NCBI RefSeq assembly: GCF_905220565.1 | Contig: NC_059402.1 | Span: 13,889,501-13,953,500, forward strand | Direction: 5' to 3' | Length of the DNA: 64,000 nucleotides | From: Melitaea cinxia | Lineage: Eukaryota; Arthropoda; Insecta; Lepidoptera; Nymphalidae | In this document: positions 55,063 to 64,000 of the stretch, piece by piece | How positions within the stretch are numbered: position 1 is the first letter of the stretch | Layout: every line of letters begins with the position of its first letter | The notes under the pieces: generated by a model | Database searches by the model: none | Seen by the model: the letters and a program-made list of their open reading frames with translations, nothing else | What the model was told of the DNA's origin: nothing | Position numbers and translations under genes: made by a program

Positions 55063-55170
55063 GCTTGTAATATCCCACTGTTGGGCAAAGGCCTCTTTCC
55101 CTATGTAGTCTTCTACATGGGGAAAGAGGATCAGAGCTTAATCCACCACGCTGCTCCAAAGCGGGTTGTG
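55063..55170 (-). mobile_element. SINE-A 3' fragment with a hairpin
   Basis: Reverse fragment (CAGCTTGTAATATCCCACTG...GCTCCAAAGCGGGTTG). CCTCTTTCCCTATGTAG at 55092-55108 pairs with 55113-55129 with one G-T type mismatch and a 4-nt loop, formed by an inverted duplication of the SINE segment. Confidence 0.75.
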
Positions 55171-55423
55171 TAAATACAAAAAGAAAAAAAAAATTATGCT
55201 GAAAATACCTTAGATTAATTTTAGTAAAAGCTGATCACTTTTCAAACTGCTGAAAAGTTTTACAAAAGATTTCAAAGAAACAGGAAAAAGGAATAAGCTT
55301 TCACGTAAAAAAGCATCGGAATTGACGTATTAGTCCGACAGATAACATTAGCGTCTAACTTATAACATCCCTCATTTTGAGTCGGTGGTTAATGAAAACA
55401 ATTTCATTTAGTATGTATTAATT

Positions 55424-55429
55424 TTTATT
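55424..55429 (-). terminator. Bombyxin poly(A) signal
   Basis: AATAAA on the minus strand, 115 bp after the bombyxin stop codon; the only canonical signal close to it. Confidence 0.7.
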
Positions 55430-55543
55430 CATATATCTAATACTAAAATTTATAATAAGATTATTGAGACATAACTATTTACATTCGTACTACCTAGATA
55501 AATCGTATCGTTTCACAAGGTCCCTGTAATATACTCGGTCGCT

Positions 55544-55849
55544 TTACTGTCCGCAGTAAGACATGAGTTCGTCGACAGTGCAAGGTTTCTCGCAGCACTC
55601 CGCCACCACCTGCCTCTTCCTCCTGTCCACGCTGTGCGCTCTGTGCGCTGTGATCCACGGCCAGCTGACCTCTGTATTCTGTGCAGAAGTATGCTGCGGC
55701 TGACTCCTCTTAATCAAGTGGTAATCGCAGAGAAGAGCGAGAGCAGTCGATAGGCGTCGTCCGCAGTACACTTCGCTGTAGCCTTGGGAAGTGACCGTAG
55801 CAGCCATAATTGTTATGATGAAGAAAGTTAATACAATTTGAGTCCTCAT
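55544..55849 (-). CDS. bombyxin: Bombyxin-type insulin-like peptide precursor (intronless)
   Basis: 101-residue preprohormone. Residues 1-21 are a signal peptide (hydrophobic FFIITIMAATVTS). The B chain follows with Cys29 and Cys41 (spacing CGRRLSTALALLC), ending at the dibasic Lys47-Arg48. The C peptide runs to the tetrabasic RRKR at 76-79. The A chain has Cys85, 86, 90 and 99 in the insulin pattern CC-x3-C-x8-C. All six cysteines for three disulphides are present. Bombyxins are secreted insulin-like hormones, in Bombyx made chiefly by brain neurosecretory cells, acting through the insulin receptor on growth and metabolism. The single exon is usual for bombyxins. A TATA box and a poly(A) signal are well placed. 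It lies upstream of the known PKC exons on the same strand, probably within a PKC intron. Confidence 0.94.
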   Translation of the reverse strand: MRTQIVLTFFIITIMAATVTSQGYSEVYCGRRLSTALALLCDYHLIKRSQPQHTSAQNTEVSWPWITAHRAHSVDRRKRQVVAECCEKPCTVDELMSYCGQ

Positions 55850-55906
55850 CTTGTGAGCTGTTCAGAGTTCGTTAATGGAATGTGCTGAAGGAGATAATTC
55901 CTGAAG

Positions 55907-55915
55907 CTTTTATAG
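55907..55915 (-). promoter_or_regulatory. Bombyxin TATA box
   Basis: CTATAAAAG on the minus strand, about 60 bp upstream of the start codon. An initiator-like TTCAGCA about 25-30 bp downstream would give a 5' leader of roughly 35 nt. Confidence 0.75.
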
Positions 55916-56045
55916 GTGAAAAAATAATTAATATTCATTATATCTAACCCACTGCACTATGCTAATGTGACCTTAGTTTGTATTACGTCAACAACCGTAG
56001 CTTATTCATATATGGCATCAATATTTAAGTTTATAACACTATTTT

Positions 56046-56134
56046 TAACCGACTTGAAAAAAAGAGGAATTTCTTAAATCGACTGTTTTTTATGTGTGTT
56101 ATCTCATAATTTTTTAATGGGTGTACTGATTTTA
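56046..56134 (+). mobile_element. AACCGACTTC-type element, left part, broken by a SINE
   Basis: Begins TTTTAACCGACTTGAAAAAA and continues after the SINE at 56487. The SINE target duplication ACTGATTTTA (56125-56134 and 56477-56486) marks the break. Confidence 0.7.
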
Positions 56135-56476
56135 GTTGTGTGGCTACGGTAGTAAAGAATATAGCCACCCCCTCTCTTCCCGTGGGTGTCGTAAGAGGCG
56201 ACTAAGGGACAACACAGTTCCACTACCACCTTGGAACTTGAAAAGCCGACCGTTGGCGGGATAACCATCAACCTGTTGGTTTTGAAATACACAGGCCGAA
56301 GATGCAATAAGCAGCGTCTTCGGTGCGACAAAGCCAGCCCTGCGGTCACCAACCCGCCTGCCCAGCGTGGTGACTATGGGCAAAACACATGAGTTTACGC
56401 CATTTTTGGCACGAATTTGTGGAGGCCTGTGTCCAGCAGTGGACTGTGATAGCCTGAAATGATGATGATCATGATG
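56135..56476 (+). mobile_element. SINE-B, full length (342 bp)
   Basis: Longest copy of the family, bounded by the 10-bp duplication ACTGATTTTA. Order: TTGTGTGGCTACGGTAGTAA, CCCGTGGGTGTCGTAAGAGG, GTGACTATGGGCAAAACACA, CAGCAGTGGACTGTGATAGC, then a GATGAT-type tail. Open frames across it on the minus strand are not genes. Confidence 0.85.
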
Positions 56477-57119
56477 ACTGATTTTAAACCAAAAAATTAA
56501 AACTAATTGACATAAAATATGAGTTACCTAAATAATATGCTTTCGTTACAGTGGTGAGTAAGGTAGCCAAAGCTCCTGTTTAGGGTTAAGCCTATGATTT
56601 TGCAGGCGTCTAAAGATTTATATTAAACATTAAGCGAAACGGTTAACCATCAGGCAGAGGGGAGTTCACGAGGAAAACAATCGTTTCTTGAATATAGAAA
56701 ACGGTAAGCCCGTCGATTGATTCGAATAAACACGACAACATAAAATATAATTACTAATATTTCCGCATCGTGTTGCATCGTACCGTATCGTGTTGCTATT
56801 TGTCGGATCCAAGCTGAACGATTCGTTTTCAAACGGATTTTACTTTTTAATAAGCGACAAGTGCAATAAAGTTTGCAATGGCTTCATTTCCTGATTAGAG
56901 GACTCCGACGATATTGAGATTCGATTGGATATCACTTGTCTATTAATAGATGTTTGGAAATGTAGCTCGTATAAAAAAAAAAGGAAAATGGAGAAACAAA
57001 ATTTTAACAAATTTTCATCCTTTTCTTTACTTTTGAAAATTGTGATCACTTTTATTTCCAAATATCGGTTAGTATTATTATATACTATAGTATATATATC
57101 ATATATATTATTACGCTCA

Positions 57120-57347
57120 GGTTTAAGACGTTTGCCTCCCTTTTCAGAAAAGCCTCACAATTATTCCACATAAATTATATATAATTTTATAGATAATTGC
57201 TTTGCTCTACCGGCGACAACAACTACAAATTTGTTATTGCTTTTGTTAAAAAAAATATGTAATTTTTTAAAGTATATAATATAATATTTTGTAAGTGTAG
57301 TATTATTATACTTATTTAGTGCGAATTTTTCGCGCAGGTATTGCTAG
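57120..57347 (+). mobile_element. Non-autonomous Helitron-like element
   Basis: Related to 37005-37250; ends TTTAGTGCGAATTTTTCGCG and CTAG|T at 57344-57347. Confidence 0.65.
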
Positions 57348-58647
57348 TATGATATTAATAATATATAATAAATAAAATAATATTAATACTATTTAATTTA
57401 ACATTTATAGTCTACCCTAATAAGGTCATACATGTAAATGAGCTATTATGGCGCACTTGATAAAACGGAAAGGTCACCTTATTCAAATGTACCAACCAAG
57501 TCTACTAACTGACAGCGGATCTATTTTGAGGGCAAAATAATTTTTGATAAGATTTTGAAAAGTCCAACAAAAAAAAAAAAAAAAACTTTTTAACAGTATT
57601 TTCTACATTATACTAGAAACTTGTTCTAATTTCAATAGTCCCGAGCCTTAGTCGTACTCATTATAATTATGTTGCACAATGCGACGATCAAAAGCTTTGA
57701 TTTTGACAGATGTTCTGTCCAGTCGTCTTGTGAATGAATACGTACGAGTAGGAAACATGGTGACGTGAGTAGCTTTACACTTTTCACTAATTATATATGA
57801 TTGTATTGCATACAATAAAACAATATAAATATATAAATTTAATATATCTAGTGTCATTATGTGAAAAGTTGATAAAAATAAGTTTTTTGTAAAGTATTCT
57901 AATTCATTTTTTATTATCATCCTGTTCTGTTTTATTTTGGAGACTTTTTTTAATTTTGGAGTATTTTTTGGTACGAAAGTGCACGTGCTTGGTTTAGTTA
58001 CACCACCCATATCTTCCTCAATGAAATGGGTTCTCGTTCAAAAAGGGTTATCGTCAGAAAATCGAAAAAAAAAAATAATAATTCAAAATACAGAACAGTG
58101 GGTTTTCATTTACATTAAAAATTAAAAATACAGAACAGTTCATTTCATTTTAATTTATTAAATTGGTCTTAGAGATGTTTTGTGTCTTTATAATATAATA
58201 GAATGTAAACAAACAATGCAAATAAGCAATTGAAGATGCACAAAGGCATTCGTAGTATGGGCAGTAGACGATAGTAGCAGCGGTTCTAACAGCATATGTT
58301 TGGTATTATGATAATGGGCATGATATCCTATTCCCTTTATAGGTACAAATGTGGAAGGAAATACCGTCGTCAGTGAGACGTTACATAACAATGAACCTTT
58401 GTAAAACTAATTCAGACAGTTAATTTTTCATTTTCTATGAGTATAACCAGGCTAACCACTGAGTTTTGTAATCTGCATGTTTGCTTTAACTCTGGAATAA
58501 TTATAATTGTACATGTATTCTGTACTTAGTAGTAGGACAGCGGCATTATCCAAGTTTAAGCTATTTTAAATACCTTAATAAAAATATTACTTGCTGTTTA
58601 TATTACTTTAATATTTTTTTTCTGCAAAGTCGTAGCTTGATGTTGTA

Positions 58648-58650
<3 letters not shown>
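57348..58650. other. AT-rich region, no gene recognised
   Basis: Open frames at 57648-58010 (minus, 120 codons) and 58188-58391 lack known domains. Probably PKC intron or intergenic DNA. Confidence 0.45.

Positions 58651-58693
<43 letters not shown>
58651..58693. repeat. (AT)n microsatellite
   Basis: About 21 AT units. Confidence 0.95.
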
Positions 58694-58697
<4 letters not shown>

Positions 58698-58890
58698 CTA
58701 CAATACATATATTTAATTTAAAATTAAAGAAAAAATATTTTTAATACATTGTAAACTCTAAAGGTTAGTTACCACGTACGAGTAGTTGCCACATTAGCAT
58801 CGCATAATAATCGAAAAAATATAATAATAATACATTACAAAACTTATACTTCATTTTGTATCTTTAAATATATTCTCAACCTTATTCTAG

Positions 58891-59057
58891 CGAGTTGGCA
58901 TTGTGTCGGTTCCCTTGTTCACAGTCGCGTTGACGCGGACCGCCGGATGGGAGATAGAATCAAACTTTTTACAATACTGGTTCAGATACGAGCTTTCACC
59001 GCTCTCGCCGTGTGACGGAGCTTGCATGTCGGACTGTGTATTTATTATATATTTTTA
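58891..59057 (+). CDS. Candidate exon, possible sphingomyelinase C-terminal fragment
   Basis: A GC-rich island whose frame opens exactly at a good acceptor (ACCTTATTCTAG at 58890) and stays open to TAA 59055-59057, about 54 codons. The product contains NFLQYWFRYELSPLSPCDGA followed by CMSDC. The pattern WF-x-Y...PC-x3-C resembles the Cys-rich C-terminal region of acid sphingomyelinases, but the first 20 residues do not fit, and no neighbouring exon was found. It could be a terminal exon of a gene to the left, a gene remnant or a chance frame. The other strand has a 45-codon frame in the same island. Confidence 0.3.
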
Positions 59058-59984
59058 ATAAATTTACGTGAATAATAATACACGAAAATATCGTGAGGAA
59101 ACCTGCATGTTTCAGAGGATATTCTGACGTGTATTCTGAAATATGTTTATTTCTATAATATAATTATTCATTGATAAAATTGTTAAATTTAAATCAAGTC
59201 AAGGAGATAGATATCTCAGAATATTGTTTTTGTTACAGTTATGTACATGTAGTGTTTATATATTTTGATTATGTATTTAAAGATAACTATCAAATTTTTT
59301 CATATTTACATTTTTTTTTAAATAACGAAATGTAAGGCTGTATTTAAATAAAAAACAAAACACTTATAAAAATAAGACAAAAACCTAACGCAGTTAGAAA
59401 CTGACTTTCCACTTACATATGTTAAAGAAAGTTTCAACTTTTTATTTTATTCGAATTCAAATTTGAAAAACAAATTGCAAAAACTTCTTACGTCAGATAA
59501 CCTGTAAAAGAAAACGGGACCGAATGAAATATTCATCGTTTGTTTTCTAAAACCGAAACTCGTATTGCGTTTTACCTTTGGACGTACGTTTTAGCAAATT
59601 AGCGTTTCCCTTCCATCAACTCTTTTTATTTATTTACGAGACGGGGCTATTTATATAGCTGTTAGAGAACTTTTAACTAGACAGAGCTTGCGTATTCACT
59701 CGGGATTACTATACTTAGTTACGATTTGTTTGAACTAACAAGAGGCTATTTCGCTACCGATGAGTTGTTACTTAAAAATGGATGAGAGTTTTTTTCCTTT
59801 ACGTTGGCTCTTACATACCATCAAAGTAAGACAAGTCAAAACCAGTGACAAACAGACGATTTATTGCTACTAACGAAGGCCGGTAGTCAGATTAGCATAG
59901 TTTAATCTACTTTACCGTTTTAAAAAAAAGTATTATTAGCTTTTACTGGAAAATGAACCTTTTTAAAGCAAAAATAAGATACCG

Positions 59985-60085
59985 GGCTTCAATTTTTAAA
60001 TTAAATTATATTTTAATTTTTCAAATGACGATTGGAAGGTTCTCTTGAAGCCTATTTGAATAAATATATTTTGATTTTGAATCTA
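59985..60085 (+). mobile_element. LINE 3' tail fragment (TTTTGA family)
   Basis: TTTTCAAATGACGATTGGAA, GAAGCCTATTTGAATAAA and ATTTTGATTTTGA, as in 29015-29190. Followed at 60085-60225 by a decayed AACCGACTTC-type fragment (CTCTAATAATGCGTATTTAT). Confidence 0.65.
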
Positions 60086-61964
60086 GCAGTGCTTGTCACG
60101 TGGTCCCATTCAAATTTTACGAGTACTTTTGGAGTTATTTATCTCTAATAATGCGTATTTATTTAACAATATTTTCGACTACCTGCGTTTTATTACCAAC
60201 TTGTCGATGTAAATTAAAAAAAATTAAAACAGATGAACAACACAAACAATTTTCTTCCACTCTCTGATGCTACAGATTACTTTCTATACTACCGACGCTT
60301 CGATGATGATCTAATTGATATTGATAATTGGTAGCGGTCGTAGGTATCGCATCCAGTTAATAACATAATGATAAACAAGATTATCGTTAGATATACGATA
60401 CGACAAACCAATTAAGACGCTGTCAATGAACATCCAGTAATTGAATTTGTAATGATCATTGTAATTTAATTTATGACTACGGATAAGCTTGTTTTGTTTA
60501 ATAACTTATCATACATAACAGGGTAATATGGCAAGTTTGTAAGTGCAGGATAGTTGTATCAAAAAATAAAATAGCTGTGAAAAAGCACAGATTTAGTCAC
60601 TATAAAAGTTTACGATATAAATTAGTTAAGTTTTTAATATAAACATGTTATGTATGTATTTACTTTAGCTGCAAACAAATTTGCGACTCTGATGCTCCTG
60701 GCAATCAATATACATGGGTGGTGATTAATATGATAACACCTTTTCCAGTTTTGGAAGTTGGTACATAATCTGACGCTTTGAATAGAGGAAGAGGTAAGGT
60801 TAAAACAATGGTATTGAGAAAAATAAAAACGAAATGAAGAAGGCAAGAAATTAAAAAAGGCTAGTTGACGATCATGACTTTGCCAGAGAAGTTCACAAAA
60901 ATTACAATTATACATTTAATACAAAGATAGTCATTCATTTGGGTTGTCTGGAAGAAATGGCTAAATAGCCATAAGTCCGCCCGTTGTACTTGACAGTTTG
61001 TAAATGTTTTTTAAATGTGTTTATTGTTTAAAATGTAGTTGTGGTATACAATACAGTATAAATAAATAAATAAAATAGTCAAAAGAAAAATAATTAAAAA
61101 TAGTGGTGAGAATAAGGTAAAAATAGCAAGTACAAAACAAAAAATAGGAAGATGTTTAAATTTATAACAAAGGTAATTAATCTGATTGAACTTGCAAAGA
61201 CGTAAAATACTAAAAATAAAACTTAAAAGGCATCAATATTAAGAACTATAATAACACGAACGATGTATAAAAAACGAAATTAATTTTAACCTGACAATAA
61301 ACTTATGTAGTCGACGTTAGAATAGTTTCAACATAAATTAAATACATAATTATGTCCGTGTGTTACGAATTTCTTGTCACATAAATACCGTTATTGTTGA
61401 TTATCGGGACGAGGATGACATAAATGTAGCTATAAAATTAATTTAACAACCTAACTAATAAACTTTTAAAGACGTACGCGCCTAAGATGAAATATTGGAG
61501 ATTCTGATCCAGTGAGATTCCACCGACAAAAATCACTATAAAGTTTATATTGACTTGGAAAACTCGGCCACTAATATTGTGGATTATGTATAATAAAGAA
61601 GCGAGATAAAATTTATTGATAAAAGTATACGAAAACTAAGTAGTTGGTTTGAAAATATTATATACTTACAAATCGAAATAAATATAACAATTTAATATAG
61701 GCCTCACTTAAAAAAAAAGGTAACACCTACTTATAGCTTAGATAGTGTTACAAGACAGACGAAAATGACATTAACCAGTACTTGTACTCCGCTTACCATA
61801 TTTCAATGTTGAGATATTGTACTCGAGCATATTATTGAAATAATAGTTCAAATATTGATAGCACCTTTTGACACGCACGCACACACCCGCACCAGGTTCA
61901 AGAGTAGGAACTAGAGTTCGAAGAGAATCTCGAGAAGTAAGTTTAAATTGGGTGAAGTACACAC

Positions 61965-62175
61965 ACTACAACAATTCAGTCGTCGATTGCTTTCATTGTC
62001 TCGCAGATAGTTTCATTTCTGATCCTATGTTTAAGAGAGAATCCAAGCATAGCTCGTTCCATATAACGTGACTTTAAGCTTGGGGACTAGTCCCCTTGTC
62101 AGTGTCCACGTCTTGGCGCCATATTTCAAAACAGGCACAATGTGTACTACATTGTTCAAGTGGATCTTGGATTTA
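61965..62175 (-). pseudogene. RTE-type LINE reverse transcriptase fragment
   Basis: On the minus strand, short frame-shifted pieces read VPVLKYGAKTWTLTRGLVPK, then MERAMLGFSLKHRIRNETI. This order (LxYGxETWxLT...QRAMERAMLGxSLRDRIRNE) is the end of the RT region in RTE-type LINEs common in Lepidoptera. Broken by frameshifts and stops. Confidence 0.7.
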
Positions 62176-64000
62176 ACGAAATTAGACAACTTTTACACAT
62201 TTGATACAAGAGAGACAAGCCCTATAAAATATTTCACATGGTGAACTCACGCTCTAACAGCATAAATGTTTTATTAATCAGCTAGTGGAAAATAAATACC
62301 TAAAACATTTCTGTTAATGGATACAATCGTTTCCGATATTGTTATTTATTCAAAAACAGGATATTTACCATGTTTTGTATTTTTATTTTTCGGAGCTCGA
62401 TATTTCGACATTATTTATGAATGTATTGTTCACGAGACGAGACTGCTAATTTTTGTAATAAAAATAACCATGTCAATTTAAAATCTTAAAAATTTTTAAA
62501 GAATTTGTTTATTAAAAGTATATCTCTTTGTTATTTAAATAACATTTTAATTAATAACAAATAAGCTTCTAATTTTGTTATTTAAGTAATTACGTTGATG
62601 GTCGATTAAAAAAATGAGGAAGTCTTATTTTAAAAAATTTCACCCTTAACATAATTATAACACTTTACAGAAATATATTGATTTCAATATTGTAGGATCT
62701 GTTATTCAATGGTTTTTAGATCCTACCTACTATATCGAATATTCTGAAGAAATAATCTGCCATCTGGTAAGAATTACAATGTCAAACGATAGTTTTTTGG
62801 TAACAGAATCATTTTACGACATTCGATAAAAATAAATGGAATCAATGAAAATAATTTATATTTTACACATTACAACGACTGTCCACATTTCTAATCTTTT
62901 ATTTGATCGGTCGTACATCGTTTTTATTTTGATTCGCCTGGCAACAATGTCAGATAGATAATAATATTCTAAGAATCCATTTGACATCATTTTTTAGTAG
63001 TAACATTTATTATGAAAACCACATTTAAAAACATTGTAACAGAATTGAGTGCGAGAAAATTTATACGAATAGCATAATTGGTGGCGTGTCGGTTTATCAG
63101 TTTAAAAAAGTTTAGTGATTTTTTTTTCATTTTATAAGAGTTTAAGATCTTAACTCACAAGTTTCAAATACAACATTTACCTGAAACACCTTTATTTAGT
63201 ATACATACACCAGTTTTTTTAGACCAGTTGTTAGCTGTTATTCTTTGAAATCGTTAGATTTTCCAGTGAGTATATGCAAAAAATTATACATATATTTATA
63301 CATATATAAATGTATAATGTATTATATGGGCTAGTCCCGAAATAAAGATTATATGATATTATTATTATTATTACAAATACAAGATTAGCTCAAATGCTAT
63401 ATCATAGACATTATTTTGCATCTATACAAGTATTAGATCAGGAAATCTATTTAGGTAACGTTATATATTTTATCTATTTTTTTAAAACTAGCTAACCCAA
63501 CATATATCATTCTGACACTCTGACTCTGTGACAATATTGTTTATTTATTTACTTTTTTCACCTCATAAAAACTTATTACAAAGGACCTATTAGAAGATTT
63601 AAAAAAAAATGCTAGAATCGGTATAGTTAAGTTTAGCGCTTAGCAATAAATTTAGCGATTCTTTTTTATTTATATCTAGATAGCCTATCTCGTGATAGAA
63701 ATAGCTTTTTTCCAAAGAGTACTTTGAGGGTCAAAAAAATATGATCAAATATTCACGTGAAGTCGCGGGAGACAGTCGTAAATAATAAATAATAAAAGTA
63801 AAATCGGAGCGTACAATTACGTTAGGGGTCTGGCGCCGGGCCAACTGCTGCTGTAATATCACGATACAGATTCATTTAAAAATTTTTTTAATTTTACAAA
63901 TATTCAATTGATATTTTTTTAATATTTATATTTGACTACATAAGCTAGGAAAAATAAAATATGTCAATAAATATAATATAATACTAGTTAGAAAAAATAT
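62176..64000. other. AT-rich right end, no gene recognised
   Basis: No supportable coding region or repeat family apart from a short ATT run near 63358-63373. The missing 5' exons of PKC were not found here. Confidence 0.5.

Noticed and set aside
57648..58010. 120-codon minus-strand frame
   Set aside because: No recognised domain, AT-driven composition and no gene context; could not be distinguished from chance.
51552..64000. Missing PKC exon encoding the first half of C1A
   Set aside because: Scanned the minus strand for the PTFCSHC region and for a donor after TG; nothing convincing was seen.

Overview
The window is nuclear DNA of an insect, almost certainly a lepidopteran (butterfly or moth). 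The evidence is a bombyxin-type insulin-like gene, a Dong/R4 retrotransposon sitting in a TAA repeat, several Helitron families whose 3' ends read CTAG|T, tRNA-derived SINEs of lepidopteran type, high A+T content and multi-exon genes with GT-AG introns. No bacterial or organellar DNA was seen. All calls come from reading and translating the sequence by eye; no database search was run.

Left part (1-8.8 kb): the 5' 600 codons of the RNA polymerase I largest subunit (POLR1A) run leftwards off the window edge. It is divergently paired with a complete three-exon SZRD1 gene (2660-3409). A MITE-like element lies between them, and a second copy lies at 5.9-6.6 kb with a SINE inserted in it. Two copies of another short inverted-repeat element and a tRNA-like sequence follow.

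Middle-left (8.8-27 kb): Helitron and SINE copies; a GC-rich promoter-like island with a TATA box and a strong splice donor (10.4-10.9 kb); a nearly complete LINE with degraded ORF1 and almost intact ORF2 (about 11.5-16.7 kb); a complete four-exon TTC36 gene (17272-20297) with three repeat-filled introns; then about 7 kb of AT-rich sequence without genes but with a perfect 27-bp palindrome.

Middle and right (27-64 kb): a conventional, calcium-dependent protein kinase C gene (Pkc53E type) occupies 27711-51551 on the minus strand. Eleven constitutive coding exons and one alternative exon can be assembled in phase, giving 607 residues up to the stop; about 60 N-terminal residues are missing and probably lie beyond the right edge. 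The second C1 domain is encoded by two in-phase exons of identical length (112 nt), which look mutually exclusive. Its introns hold an uninterrupted Dong/R4 element, a structurally complete Helitron with Rep and helicase domains, and a SINE > hAT > Helitron nest with intact target-site duplications. An intronless bombyxin gene with TATA box and poly(A) signal (55424-55915) lies on the same strand, probably inside the first large PKC intron. The last 8 kb is AT-rich, with repeat fragments and one candidate exon on the plus strand.

Host genes in order: POLR1A (ribosomal RNA transcription), SZRD1 (SUZ-domain protein), TTC36 (TPR protein), PKC (diacylglycerol/Ca2+ signalling) and bombyxin (secreted insulin-like hormone). 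They are not an operon and share no obvious pathway. Most of the rest is mobile-element sequence.
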